Shown: positions 36,371 to 45,050 of the stretch, one piece after another | Layout of the letters: each line of letters starts with the position of its first letter | Numbering within the stretch: the stretch's first letter is position 1 | Assembly (NCBI GenBank): GCA_900167895.1 | Contig: FUZR01000002.1 | Span: 310,001 to 374,000 of the forward strand | Direction: 5' to 3' | Length of the DNA: 64,000 nucleotides | DNA from: Bacteroidales bacterium WCE2004 | GTDB lineage: Bacteria > Bacteroidota > Bacteroidia > Bacteroidales > UBA932 | The notes under the pieces: generated by a model | Databases searched by the model: none | What the model was told of the DNA's origin: nothing | Seen by the model: only the letters and a program-made list of their open reading frames with translations | Program-made: the position numbers and the translations under genes

Positions 36371-38514
36371 AAAGGATACCCGACACCGAAATGGATGGCT
36401 GAGCTGCCGTGCAGCCAGTCACGCGGCTGCACCCAGCGGTCGCCCTCGGCGCGCGCCGGATCGTGGATCCGGAAGCCGGCGTCGAGCCGGATCAGGATAA
36501 AGTCGAGATTGACCCGCAGGCCGACGCCCCAGTCGGCGGCCACCGAAGACCAGGTGACGGGCGTCGTGCCCATCTCCCAGACGTTGCCCGCCTCGGCGAA
36601 AAGGGCGCCCTCCAGCTTCCAGAAAGCCGGGAAGCGGTATTCCAGGTCCGCCTCCAGCTTGAGGTTGCCGGTCTGGCTCGGAATCCGGAACGCATCGTTC
36701 ATCACGTCGTTGCCAGGGCCCAGGGTACGGGCCTGCCAGCCACGCATGCTGTTGGCGCCGCCGCAGTAGAACTGCTTCTCGAAGGGCATCGCGACGGAAT
36801 TGCCATAGGCGTACCCGACGCCGCCCACGAGATGCATGGCGACGGCCATGCCGTCGTTCCAGCCGAAACGGAAGACGCGGGCCAGGTTGGCCTCGGCGCG
36901 GATATACTGCTTGTACGGCAGGCCAAAGAGGGTATGCATCTTCCCCACCGGATGATCATAGGCCGGCAGGACCGGATTCAGCAGCGACAGCAGGTTGCCG
37001 GACAGGTCCAGGCTGATCCGCTCAGAGTGATAGGAGGTCTTGGGCACCACCGCAGGGTCGGTCGTATGGTAGAGCATCAGCCCGACGCCGGCGTCGACCT
37101 GGTCCTCGAAGGTATCCCGAAGATAGGGATAGGAATATAGCGTGCTCATGAACTCCGGGGCGATATTCGAGATCTTCACCACATTGAGGCGCAGCGGGTA
37201 GATCTGGTAGAAATAGTTGCGCCGCATCTGCCCGGAATAGCCGAAGTTGAAGGAGGACAGCAGCCGCACGTATTCGGGCCGGTTCTGGTAGTTGAACGAG
37301 ACCTTGAACTCCGTCCGGGGGATGTTGTCGCCGCGGATGCGCGCGATCGGATAGCCCAGCAGGCGCGGGACGCTCAGCTGCGCGCTCACGCCCAGCTCGG
37401 TCGAGGACACCGTCGAATTGGGGATCCACTGCCAGTTGCCGGTGAAGCCCAGGTCGAGCCACTCGCCGCCGTGGAAGAGGTTCTTGTGGAAGAAATTCAG
37501 CTGGGGCGAGAAGCCCAGCAGGCCGGAGGCATTGGTGGACGCCTCCAGGTTGGCCTTGAAGCCGAGCTGCTCGGTGCCGGACAGGATGATGTTGACATCC
37601 ACCGTATTGCTGTCCGCCGGACTCGTCTCGATGGTCACGTTGTTGAAGACCTTGAGCGAAGAGAGGCGGTTGTAGGTCGAATTGATCACCCGCTCGTTGT
37701 AGGGAGAACCCGGGCGGATGCGGTTGTATTTGCGCAGCAGCGACTCGCTGAACGGGATGCCTTCCGGATGCATGATGTTGACCTCCCCGATGCGGAAACG
37801 GCGGATCGGAGCGTCGAACGAGGGGTCCTCGCCCCGGGTGTAGCCGCGGATGCGGTAATAGAGCTTGGTCCGGTCGGTGAGGGTGTCCGCCTCGAAGAAG
37901 TAGTGGTTCTTGTTGAATCCGTAGTAGCCGCGGTTGCGGAAGACGGCGGCGCCGCGGACGGTCTCGGCCTCCAGGGCCTTCTCCGACAGGTAGTCGCCGA
38001 CGTGAATGCTGATGTTGGCGCTGTCGGCCTTGAACGCCGCGCCGAAATCGCTGTTGGGCACGTCGAAGATGATGGTGTCGATGGGATAGCGCTTGCCGGG
38101 CTCGACGATATACTTGACACGGGCCAGGCGGCCCTTGTAGTCCACCTCGCCGCGGACCTTGGAGCCGTAGTAGCCGATTGAGGCCAGGTGGGCGGCGATG
38201 TTGTCGCAGGAGCTCCGGACCGAGGTCGGGTCGAAGACGACGGGCTCGTCGCCCATCGCTTCCCAGAACTTGTTGATGCCCTTGCCGCTGCCGTTGGACC
38301 AGTTGTAGATGCTCAGGGCCGGACTCCAGCCGAAGACCTGGCCCTTGTTGGGCTGCTGGCGGATGTAGGAAGCCACCTCCGCCGGCGGGAGCTTCTCTCC
38401 CTCGAACGCGATCTTGTTGGATACGAGACGGTATGTCCCTTCCGGGAGCAGTTTTGTAGTACTGCACGAGGTAACCGCAAACAACAATATGACTGCCAGC
38501 GCGATACGTTTCAT
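36367..38514 (-). CDS. tamL: BamA/TamA-like outer-membrane lipoprotein (TamL type)
   Basis: 715 residues from MKRIALAVILLFAVTSCSTT: lipobox with C17, then POTRA-like domains (about 20-330) and a C-terminal 16-strand Omp85 barrel (about 330-715) ending in aromatic GVGYPF. The barrel contains a CGGANSMRGWQ segment, the RGF-type loop-6 motif of the Omp85 family. A lipid-anchored TamA form called TamL is known in Bacteroidota. It should assist translocation or insertion across the outer membrane. Its ATG overlaps the TGA of the upstream methyltransferase gene (38511-38514), which sets the start. Confidence 0.88.
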   Translation of the reverse strand: MKRIALAVILLFAVTSCSTTKLLPEGTYRLVSNKIAFEGEKLPPAEVASYIRQQPNKGQVFGWSPALSIYNWSNGSGKGINKFWEAMGDEPVVFDPTSVRSSCDNIAAHLASIGYYGSKVRGEVDYKGRLARVKYIVEPGKRYPIDTIIFDVPNSDFGAAFKADSANISIHVGDYLSEKALEAETVRGAAVFRNRGYYGFNKNHYFFEADTLTDRTKLYYRIRGYTRGEDPSFDAPIRRFRIGEVNIMHPEGIPFSESLLRKYNRIRPGSPYNERVINSTYNRLSSLKVFNNVTIETSPADSNTVDVNIILSGTEQLGFKANLEASTNASGLLGFSPQLNFFHKNLFHGGEWLDLGFTGNWQWIPNSTVSSTELGVSAQLSVPRLLGYPIARIRGDNIPRTEFKVSFNYQNRPEYVRLLSSFNFGYSGQMRRNYFYQIYPLRLNVVKISNIAPEFMSTLYSYPYLRDTFEDQVDAGVGLMLYHTTDPAVVPKTSYHSERISLDLSGNLLSLLNPVLPAYDHPVGKMHTLFGLPYKQYIRAEANLARVFRFGWNDGMAVAMHLVGGVGYAYGNSVAMPFEKQFYCGGANSMRGWQARTLGPGNDVMNDAFRIPSQTGNLKLEADLEYRFPAFWKLEGALFAEAGNVWEMGTTPVTWSSVAADWGVGLRVNLDFILIRLDAGFRIHDPARAEGDRWVQPRDWLHGSSAIHFGVGYPF

Positions 38515-39212
38515 CTTCTTCTGAATTCTGAAAGGGTGACGGCCGTCGCGGCGGCCACGTTGAGCGACTCGGCACCGGACTTGCCGAAGGCGGGGATCGT
38601 CAGCCGGGCGTCCACCTCGGCGGCCACTTCCGGGCGGATGCCGTTGGCCTCGTTGCCCATCACGACGAGCCCCGCGGGCTGCAGCTCCTCCCGGTAAAGG
38701 TCCTTCCCGTCCAGGAAAGTGCCGTAGACGCGCATCCCCGCTTCGCGGAAACGCCGGGCCAGGGCCGGGATGTCCGCCGTCACGAGGCGTACCCGGAAGA
38801 CCGACCCCATTGAGGCCTGGATGACCTTGGGGTTGTACAGCTCCACGCAATCGCGGGAAGCGTATACGGCCTCCACGCCGAACCAGTCCGCAATGCGGAT
38901 GATCGTGCCCATGTTGCCGGGATCGCGGATCCCGTCCAGGGCCAGGCAGAGGCCGCCCACGGGCTCGTCGGCGGCCGGCTCGGGCCGGGCCACGACGGCC
39001 AGCACGGGCGAGGGCGACGAGAGCTGGCTGATACGCGCCATGACGGCATCCCCGATCTCCTCGCGGCGCAGTACGCGCACCACCTTGAGGCCGGAGTCCA
39101 GGGCCTCCTGCACCAGCTTCTCCCCTTCGACGACAAACAGGCCGGTGGCGTCGCGGAACTTCTTTTCGCCCAGCGACCGGATCTGCTTGATTTCTGCCTG
39201 CGTGATACTCAT
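38511..39212 (-). CDS. SpoU/TrmH-family rRNA or tRNA 2'-O-methyltransferase
   Basis: 233 residues with an N-terminal substrate-binding domain and a C-terminal SPOUT knot. The SAM-knot motifs are LALDGIRDPGNMGTIIRIADW, VVMGNEANGI and IPAFGKSGAESLNVAAATAV. This pattern resembles RlmB/TsnR-type enzymes that methylate ribose in rRNA. The target cannot be fixed. First gene of a two-gene unit with tamL. The -7 element ends 6 bp before the ATG. Confidence 0.9.
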   Translation of the reverse strand: MSITQAEIKQIRSLGEKKFRDATGLFVVEGEKLVQEALDSGLKVVRVLRREEIGDAVMARISQLSSPSPVLAVVARPEPAADEPVGGLCLALDGIRDPGNMGTIIRIADWFGVEAVYASRDCVELYNPKVIQASMGSVFRVRLVTADIPALARRFREAGMRVYGTFLDGKDLYREELQPAGLVVMGNEANGIRPEVAAEVDARLTIPAFGKSGAESLNVAAATAVTLSEFRRR

Positions 39213-39218
39213 ATCCTA

Positions 39219-39226
39219 CAAAGATA
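39219..39226 (-). promoter_or_regulatory. -7 element of the methyltransferase-tamL unit
   Basis: Minus-strand TATCTTTG, perfect -7. Six bases separate it from the ATG, predicting leaderless mRNA. The T-run at the usual -33 distance belongs to the upstream terminator. Confidence 0.55.
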
Positions 39227-39243
39227 CGAAAGAGTTGGCAAAG

Positions 39244-39277
39244 AAAAAACCGGACCCTCACAGAAAGGATCCGGTTT
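39244..39277 (-). terminator. Terminator of the YegP-like gene
   Basis: Minus strand: stem AACCGGATCC pairing with GGGTCCGGTT around a short loop, then TTTTTTC. It ends about 17 bp before the next promoter's -7 element. Confidence 0.75.
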
Positions 39278-39295
39278 CTGTCAATCTCGAATCGA

Positions 39296-39625
39296 TTAGA
39301 TCTCCTCCACGACGGCGGAGTCGGCGGCGTTGCGCATCACGGAAGCGATGCCGGCCTTCATCGTGCGCTCGGAAGCATACATCTGGCTGGCGCCGATCAC
39401 CTGGCCGTTGCTGGCCTTCAGGTTGAAGAAAGGCTTGCCATTCTTGGCGACCTTGATCTCATAACGCTCTGCCAGGGGGCCATTCTTCTTGACGGACTCG
39501 ATGCCGTTCATGCAGGCGGCCTTGGTGTTGTAGCCTTCGCTCGTGAGGATAACCTGGCCGTTGGTGGCCTTCAGGTTGAACTGGAACTCGCCGTTCTTAC
39601 GGACAGTAACAACAAATTTTCCCAT
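39296..39625 (-). CDS. YegP-like protein, tandem DUF1508
   Basis: 109 residues made of two repeats of about 50: KNGEFQFNLKATNGQVILTS and KNGKPFFNLKASNGQVIGAS, each followed by a helix with MNGI or MKAGI. This is the YegP/DUF1508 fold, small beta-rich proteins of unknown function that form dimers. Monocistronic, with its own promoter and terminator. Cytoplasmic. Confidence 0.92.
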   Translation of the reverse strand: MGKFVVTVRKNGEFQFNLKATNGQVILTSEGYNTKAACMNGIESVKKNGPLAERYEIKVAKNGKPFFNLKASNGQVIGASQMYASERTMKAGIASVMRNAADSAVVEEI

Positions 39626-39669
39626 TGTCTTATAAGTTTTAGAGTGTTAAAAGGATAGTCTCTTTTCAA

Positions 39670-39677
39670 CAAATATA
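39670..39677 (-). promoter_or_regulatory. -7 element of the YegP-like gene
   Basis: Minus-strand TATATTTG, perfect -7, about 44 bp upstream of the start. No TTTG at -33 spacing. Confidence 0.5.
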
Positions 39678-39820
39678 AGAATTAATTGATTCGCTGCACC
39701 CCATTTTTCCCATTATTTTTCATTTTCAGCGGGTTAACAAAAATGTTAGAATCTTTTACTTTTATGTTTCGTCAATTATCAATCAATGGTTTATATGCCG
39801 TTTTCAAAAGAGAGGGGGAC

Positions 39821-39853
39821 TTTCCGCTGAAAATGCAATTTTTTGTACCTTTG
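39821..39853 (+). promoter_or_regulatory. Promoter of the LOG-family gene
   Basis: TTTC (39821-39824), 21-bp spacer, TACCTTTG (39846-39853, perfect -7). ATG follows 17 bp later. Confidence 0.6.
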
Positions 39854-39870
39854 CACCGTAATCATACGCC

Positions 39871-40782
39871 ATGGACAACTATCAGATACGCAAAGAGCTC
39901 TACGACGCCGCTTCTCTCTATGCCGGTTTCGACCCCGCGGACGAGAATTCCTACGGATCCTGCTACGACGCCCGCGTCTATGCGGACTTCCTCGCCTCCG
40001 GCAAGCGGAGCCGCGACCTGGCGGTCACCCTCCCCCGGACGCTGCACGACCATTCGATCAGCGACGCGCTCTACCGTTTCCTCGGCGGCTACGATCCCTT
40101 CCAGATCGTCGGCGTGATGGGCGGCCACGCGATGAAGCGCAGCGACGCCTCCTACCGCAACGTCGCCCTCATCTGCAAGCGGCTCACCGAGCAGGGCAAG
40201 CTGATGGTCTCCGGCGGCGGGCCCGGCGCCATGGAGGCGACGCATTTCGGCGCCTGGATGGCCGGGCGCAGCGACGCCGAGCTGGACGCCGCGCTCGACA
40301 TGCTCCGCGCCGCGGACACCTTCCGCGACAGCGGCTGGCTCTCCACCGCCTTCCGCGTGATGGAGCGCTTCCCGCAGGACAGATACAAGAGCCTCGGCAT
40401 CCCGACCTGGCTGTACGGCCACGAGCCGTCCACCCCGTTCGCGACGCAGATCGCCAAATACTACGACAACAGCATCCGCGAGGACACCATCCTCACCATC
40501 GCGGTCGGCGGCATCATCTTCACCCCCGGCTCCGCCGGCACCATCCAGGAGATCTTCCAGGAGGCCGCCCAGGACCACTACAAGACCTGCGACGTCTCCA
40601 GCCCGATGGCCTTCCTGGGCAAGGACTACTTCACCAGGGAGATCCCGGTCTATCCTTTCCTGGAGGACATGCTGGCCCGCGGCAAATACCACGACCTGCT
40701 GCTCTCCATCTCCGACGATCCCGACGAGGTGGTCCGCGAGATCCTTTCCTTCAACCGGGACAACGCAATCTGCACTCACTAG
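39871..40782 (+). CDS. LOG-family protein (lysine-decarboxylase-like fold)
   Basis: 303 residues, with a Rossmann-like centre. The LOG motif is split as expected: MVSGGGPGAMEATHFG and TPGSAGTIQEIFQEA (the PGGxGT(x)xE signature, with Ser replacing the second Gly). LOG enzymes release free bases or ribose 5-phosphate from nucleoside monophosphates. This longer subtype may have another substrate. It precedes pfkA by 15 bp and may be co-transcribed with it. Confidence 0.82.
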   Translation: MDNYQIRKELYDAASLYAGFDPADENSYGSCYDARVYADFLASGKRSRDLAVTLPRTLHDHSISDALYRFLGGYDPFQIVGVMGGHAMKRSDASYRNVALICKRLTEQGKLMVSGGGPGAMEATHFGAWMAGRSDAELDAALDMLRAADTFRDSGWLSTAFRVMERFPQDRYKSLGIPTWLYGHEPSTPFATQIAKYYDNSIREDTILTIAVGGIIFTPGSAGTIQEIFQEAAQDHYKTCDVSSPMAFLGKDYFTREIPVYPFLEDMLARGKYHDLLLSISDDPDEVVREILSFNRDNAICTH

Positions 40783-40797
40783 TTAAAACATAACAAT

Positions 40798-41769
40798 ATG
40801 GATATCAAATCAATCGGCGTTCTTACCTCAGGTGGAGATGCACCTGGAATGAACGCAGCCATCCGGGCCGTGACCCGTGCCGCCATCTACGAAGGCTGGA
40901 AGGTCTACGGCATCTACCGCGGCTGGGAAGGCCTCATCTCGGGCGACATCAAGGAGTTCTCCAGCTCCAGCGTCAGCAACACCATCCAGCGCGGCGGCAC
41001 CATCCTCAAGACCGCCCGCAGCGAGGAGTTCCGCACCAAGGAAGGCCGAGCCAAGGCGGCGGCCAACATCAAGAAGTTCGGCATCGACGCCCTGGTCATC
41101 ATCGGCGGCAACGGCTCGCTCGAGGGCGCCCAGATCCTCGCCCGCGAATACGACATCCCGGTGATCGGCCTGCCCGGCACCATCGACAACGACCTCTACG
41201 GCACCGACTCCACCATCGGCTACGACACCGCGCTCAACACCATCGTGGAATGCGTGGACAAGATCCGCGACACCGCCAACAGCCACGACCGCATCTTCTT
41301 CGTGGAGGTGATGGGCCGCGACGCCGGCTTCCTGACGCAGAACAGCGCCATCGCCGCCGGCGCGGAGGCCGCCATCATCCCGGAGGACCAGACCGACATC
41401 GACCAGCTGGCTTCCTTCATCGAGCGCGGCATCCGCAAGAGCAAGAACAGCTCGATCGTCCTCGTGTCCGAGAAGGACGGCGGCGCCATGCACTACGCCG
41501 AGCGCGTCCGCCAGGAGTATCCCGAATACCAGGTGAAGGTCTCCATCCTGGGCCACCTGCAGCGCGGCGGCGCCCCCACGGCGCAGGACCGCATCCTCGC
41601 CAGCCGCCTGGGCGTGGCCTCCATCGAGGCCCTCAAGGAGGGACAGCGCAACATCATGGTGGGCATCAAGAACGACCAGATCGTCTACGTCCCCATCTCC
41701 CGCGCCGTCCGCTACACCAAGCCGATCGACAAAGAGCTCATCAATGTGCTCAGCATTTTGTCAATTTAA
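40798..41769 (+). CDS. pfkA: ATP-dependent 6-phosphofructokinase
   Basis: Phosphorylates fructose 6-phosphate in glycolysis. 323 residues, the bacterial group I length. ATP/PPi site [15 protein letters not shown] with GGNGSLEGA; substrate loop [18 protein letters not shown] with the catalytic Asp; [23 protein letters not shown]. Gly in GGNGS (not Asp) favours ATP over PPi as donor. Its last codons hold the -33 element of the downstream tRNA promoter. Confidence 0.96.
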   Translation: MDIKSIGVLTSGGDAPGMNAAIRAVTRAAIYEGWKVYGIYRGWEGLISGDIKEFSSSSVSNTIQRGGTILKTARSEEFRTKEGRAKAAANIKKFGIDALVIIGGNGSLEGAQILAREYDIPVIGLPGTIDNDLYGTDSTIGYDTALNTIVECVDKIRDTANSHDRIFFVEVMGRDAGFLTQNSAIAAGAEAAIIPEDQTDIDQLASFIERGIRKSKNSSIVLVSEKDGGAMHYAERVRQEYPEYQVKVSILGHLQRGGAPTAQDRILASRLGVASIEALKEGQRNIMVGIKNDQIVYVPISRAVRYTKPIDKELINVLSILSI

Positions 41770-41787
41770 AAAATAGTGTTACATTTG
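41757..41787 (+). promoter_or_regulatory. Consensus promoter of tRNA-Ala
   Basis: TTTG (41757-41760, inside pfkA), exactly 19 bp, TACATTTG (41780-41787). Both elements are perfect. The tRNA begins 17 bp further on. Confidence 0.8.
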
Positions 41788-41804
41788 CATCCGCAAATTG
41801 GAAC

Positions 41805-41877
41805 GGGGTATTAGCTCAGTTGGTAGAGCGTTAGGTTCGCAATCTAGAGGTCAGGGGTTCGACCCCCCTATACTCCA
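41805..41877 (+). tRNA. tRNA-Ala, anticodon CGC
   Basis: 73 nt fold into a full cloverleaf: acceptor GGGGTAT/ATACTCC, D-arm GCTC...GAGC, anticodon arm with loop TTCGCAA (anticodon CGC, reads GCG), T-arm AGGGG-TTCGACC-CCCCT, discriminator A. The acceptor has a G3-U70 pair, the alanine identity element, which agrees with the anticodon. CCA is not encoded. Anticodon stem has two G-U pairs. Confidence 0.93.
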
Positions 41878-41878
41878 C

Positions 41879-41910
41879 AAAAAAGGCTGGCAGAGATGCC
41901 AGCCTTTTTT
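41879..41910 (+). terminator. Terminator of tRNA-Ala
   Basis: Stem AAAAAAGGCTGGCA / TGCCAGCCTTTTTT with GAGA loop, starting 2 bp after the tRNA. Symmetrical A and T runs make it potentially bidirectional. Confidence 0.9.
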
Positions 41911-42031
41911 GCGGAGTATGGTATCCATCCCTGGGTCGCTTCGCTCCGATTTCCCCAAATGCGGGCATAATCCTTGCGGGGAAGGCGCACAGGCGCATTT
42001 TGCGCTATGGTATGAAAATAAAAACAAACGA

Positions 42032-42604
42032 ATGAATATTCTGATCATCAACGGAAGCCCGCGCAAGAAGGGCAACATCTCGCAGATGCTGGGCATCATG
42101 CGGGAGGAAGCAGAGAAGAAAGGCGACAAAGTTGAAACCATCTATACCAACGACTTGCAGGTCAAACCCTGCATCGGCTGCATGGCCTGCCGCTCCAAGG
42201 GCACGTGCGTGCTCGCCGAAGACGACTCGCAGCGCGTACTGAAGCTGCTGCAGGACGCCGACGCCGTCATCCTCGGCGCCCCCTGCTACTGGGGCAACAT
42301 CCCCGGCCAGATGAAACTGCTGTTCGACCGCCTGGTCTACGGCATGATGCGCGACACGCCGCGCTTCCCCGAGCCGCTCATGAAGGGCAAGAAGTGCATC
42401 CTCGTGAGTACCTCCACCACCCCCTGGCCCTGGAACATCCTCTTCAACCAGTCCCGCGGCGCCGTCAAGGCCCTGCGCGAGATCTGCCGCTACGCCGGCT
42501 TCAAGATCGTCGCCACCGTCGAGCGCGGCGGCACCGCCATGCGCCCCGAACTCAGCGAAAAAGACAGACAGCGCTGCCGCAAAGCCGCCGCAGCGCTGTA
42601 TTGA
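42032..42604 (+). CDS. NADPH-dependent FMN reductase / flavodoxin-fold oxidoreductase
   Basis: 190 residues from MNILIINGSPRKKGNISQML. The N-terminal GSPRKKGN phosphate loop binds FMN, CIGCMACRSKGTC is the cysteine segment of the iron-sulfur-flavoprotein-like subfamily, and GAPCYWGNIPGQMKLLFDR is the second FMN-contact loop. Reduces flavin or quinone-like substrates; true substrate unknown. The in-frame reading upstream crosses the tRNA, so the ATG at 42032 is chosen. Convergent with the cassette that follows. Confidence 0.85.
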   Translation: MNILIINGSPRKKGNISQMLGIMREEAEKKGDKVETIYTNDLQVKPCIGCMACRSKGTCVLAEDDSQRVLKLLQDADAVILGAPCYWGNIPGQMKLLFDRLVYGMMRDTPRFPEPLMKGKKCILVSTSTTPWPWNILFNQSRGAVKALREICRYAGFKIVATVERGGTAMRPELSEKDRQRCRKAAAALY

Positions 42605-42620
42605 TCACGAGCCAGCCGGA

Positions 42621-43166
42621 TTAGATCCCCCGCTGGAGCACCTGTCGGAATAGCTCGGCGATCCCGGGTGAAAGTACCGGATCGCCGACCAGGACGGGCG
42701 TGCCCTGCCGGTTCACCAGGAATGAGTGCAGCCGGGAATCTCGGGCAGCTGCGGGGTTCAGCGTCAGGAAGGTGTTATCTTCATCTACGTACATCGGAAT
42801 ACCCAAATTGCGATCAGCGACATACTGGGCCAACGGAATCCTGGAAAAGCTTCGGTTAGCCAGCAAGATTACCACTTCAACCTGAAAAGAAGCCGCTTCA
42901 GAAATGATTCTGCCGTATACCGGCATTTCGGAAATCCGGCAAGGCACACACGACGAGGAGTCCACATAAACAATCAACTTCGCCTTCTCCCGCAGGGAAT
43001 CCGGCATGGGATACACCTCCCGCCCATCAATACGCACGACCTTCTCCGGCAGCACGACCGTGCTGGCCATCAATTTCTTGACCTGCGAGCGCAGGCGCAT
43101 CTCCTCGCATCCCGTCGAGACCAGGACAAGAGCCAGAAGGAGAACAAACAAGGAACGACGTCTCAT
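42621..43166 (-). CDS. Thioredoxin-like CxxC lipoprotein
   Basis: 181 residues. Signal with lipobox STGC (C20), then a periplasmic domain with DSSSCVPCR, a CxxC (C73, C76) at the position expected for a thioredoxin-like active site, and late RQGTPVLVGDP that could hold a cis-Pro. Resembles TlpA/redoxin-like lipoproteins but is short and divergent. Last gene of the NVEALA-like cassette (6 bp after the signal peptidase gene). It may keep cysteines of secreted products, including the cassette's peptide, in a given redox state (inference). AT content is higher than in flanking genes. Confidence 0.72.
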   Translation of the reverse strand: MRRRSLFVLLLALVLVSTGCEEMRLRSQVKKLMASTVVLPEKVVRIDGREVYPMPDSLREKAKLIVYVDSSSCVPCRISEMPVYGRIISEAASFQVEVVILLANRSFSRIPLAQYVADRNLGIPMYVDEDNTFLTLNPAAARDSRLHSFLVNRQGTPVLVGDPVLSPGIAELFRQVLQRGI

Positions 43167-43172
43167 ATTGAA

Positions 43173-43967
43173 TTACTTATTCGGGACAATCCCGACGACG
43201 AAATCTGCCGGGACGAAACCGAAATGACGACTGTCCCAGCTGTTCAAGAAGTTGTCTCCGACAAAGAAATACCAGTCCTGCCGGAAAGTATAAGTACTGC
43301 CAGGGATCTCTTCCGAAACGCTTTCAGCGCAGCGCCGTTCCCAATCGATCACCCGGCCATAATGGCGCAGCGCGACACTGTCCAGCGCGACCGTCATTCC
43401 GCGTTTCGGCACCACGATGGGGCCGAAATCCCTCAGCGTCCAGCGCTCCTTTTCCCCGGCGAAATTTCCAGCCTGAAGAGAAACCCTTTCCGGAAGGGCG
43501 AAAGCCATGAAATCCATGAACGCATCGGCCTTACTCCCCTGCCCGATGCGGCCCTGGAATTCCCCGCCGCCCACGAGCCGACCGTCAGCAATCAATACCG
43601 TATCGCCCGGAATGCCCCAGCAGCGCTTGCAATAGACATAGTTGATCTTGAAAGCGATGCTGTCGCCTCCCCGACCATACGGGCAATTGAATACCGCCAC
43701 GTCTCCGACGCGGAGTTTGCGCACACCCGGCAGACGGATGCACTTCAAATCCCCGCCTCTGAAATCATACTTCGTATAGATCCGGGGCCCCATCAAGAGC
43801 TTGTTCACCCGGACTTTTTGTCCAGCGGTCAGCGTCGGTACCATCGAGACACCGGAGATGCTGAACCGGTCGGCGACGAAAGCCCGTCCGACATAATGCA
43901 GGACAGGCAAGCCGATCAGCAGGGCTAACAACCACTTAAGGAACGGATACTTCCGGGACGTTTTCAC
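43173..43967 (-). CDS. Signal peptidase I (S26 family), cassette-encoded
   Basis: 264 residues. One N-terminal membrane anchor (about 10-30), catalytic serine in SGVSMVPTL (S41), general-base lysine in CKRCWGIPGD (K114), and box E GDNFLNSWDSRHFGFVP. All expected catalytic features are present. The protein has several extra cysteines (for example C76, C95, C113, C116). It lies in a cassette with an NVEALA-like peptide gene, suggesting a dedicated substrate rather than the housekeeping role (inference). Spacing is 6 bp on both sides. Confidence 0.88.
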   Translation of the reverse strand: MKTSRKYPFLKWLLALLIGLPVLHYVGRAFVADRFSISGVSMVPTLTAGQKVRVNKLLMGPRIYTKYDFRGGDLKCIRLPGVRKLRVGDVAVFNCPYGRGGDSIAFKINYVYCKRCWGIPGDTVLIADGRLVGGGEFQGRIGQGSKADAFMDFMAFALPERVSLQAGNFAGEKERWTLRDFGPIVVPKRGMTVALDSVALRHYGRVIDWERRCAESVSEEIPGSTYTFRQDWYFFVGDNFLNSWDSRHFGFVPADFVVGIVPNK

Positions 43968-43973
43968 CGCGCG

Positions 43974-45035
43974 TCAGGAGATTTCGGGCAAACGATAGAC
44001 AAGAAGCTTGCAGGAAGGCTCCGCAGACAGGCACCACAATTCATTCCCGTCAATGAAGATATCCGTGACATGCTGCGACAGATCGTATCTGGTCACAAAA
44101 TTCCCATCCCAGTCATACACGATCAGGTGGTTGGCCTCATCGGCAGGTCCCTTCCTGTTTTGTCCGGAATAAAGAAGATAAACATAGTCTTTGTCCGACG
44201 TTATTCCTATGAACGTGTTCCTATCTATTCCTATAACGATATCACCATTCCCAGCTACCCCCAACTTCGGCATTCCGTATTCCAGACGTTTCACCTCCTT
44301 CAATTTCCGGTCTTCGACGATGGCGAAAGAGAGTGCGTCCATCGCGACATGTCCAACGCAAAGCCGCTCCTTATCCGGATGAACCGTCATCAAGACAGAA
44401 CAGAAAAACGCGTGAGTCGATACCCGGTCCGTCCTCTCTACGCCTTCGACTTTGGGGCGCGCGATGACATTGCCGACATAGCCGTCCACATCCCATAGGG
44501 AATACCAGGCGTTCTCATCAAATGTATTATAGTAAGGAACCGGAGAAACGTATCCACCTTTCACCTTCCGGAGGCGGCTGAATGCATTATCCACTGATTT
44601 GAAAACGCCCAGCGTATCCAGCGGGGGGATATGGTCCTCGTCCAGCGACGCCATATCCAGCGATACCGTCATCAACGAATATGAATCGGTCAACGTCACT
44701 CCGGTTCCTTCCAAATAAAAGTTACTCCCATACAGCATTTCTCCCGGACCGCGTCCCACCGCAATCGTCTTCTTCGCACTCCGCGTATCCAGATTCAGCA
44801 CTGTCAGGTTGTATTCTGTCCATAGTTCATGGATAGCAACCCAACGCCCATACTTGACCAGATAGCCAGTAGACAAGACCCCGAACTGCTCCAAATCCAG
44901 AGAATCAACCGGAGTCAAGACAGTCGCGGCCGGAGGAAGCGAGGCAAGAAAGTTCGCGTTTTTATGGCGAGAACAGCCGAACGCAAGAAAGACGGCACAA
45001 GAGAGAAAGGCAAGGAGGTGTCTCACAAGATACAA
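43974..45035 (-). CDS. BF3164-like six-bladed beta-propeller lipoprotein
   Basis: 353 residues. Lipobox AFGC (C21), then repeated beta segments of about 45-55 residues with VAIHELWTEYNLTVLN, TIAVGRGPGEML and VYDWDGNFVTRYDLS, matching the BF3164/6-bladed propeller lipoproteins of Bacteroidales. These often neighbour NVEALA peptide genes; their biochemical role is not known to me. Likely on the periplasmic or surface side of the outer membrane, where a propeller could bind a peptide or glycan (inference). 15 bp after the peptide gene. Confidence 0.8.
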   Translation of the reverse strand: MYLVRHLLAFLSCAVFLAFGCSRHKNANFLASLPPAATVLTPVDSLDLEQFGVLSTGYLVKYGRWVAIHELWTEYNLTVLNLDTRSAKKTIAVGRGPGEMLYGSNFYLEGTGVTLTDSYSLMTVSLDMASLDEDHIPPLDTLGVFKSVDNAFSRLRKVKGGYVSPVPYYNTFDENAWYSLWDVDGYVGNVIARPKVEGVERTDRVSTHAFFCSVLMTVHPDKERLCVGHVAMDALSFAIVEDRKLKEVKRLEYGMPKLGVAGNGDIVIGIDRNTFIGITSDKDYVYLLYSGQNRKGPADEANHLIVYDWDGNFVTRYDLSQHVTDIFIDGNELWCLSAEPSCKLLVYRLPEIS

Positions 45036-45050
45036 GTATTACTCTTTTAT

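Noticed and set aside
41911..41960. A second tRNA or tRNA fragment after tRNA-Ala
   Set aside because: Only the seven-base GGAGTAT resembles an acceptor strand; no D-, anticodon or T-arm follows.
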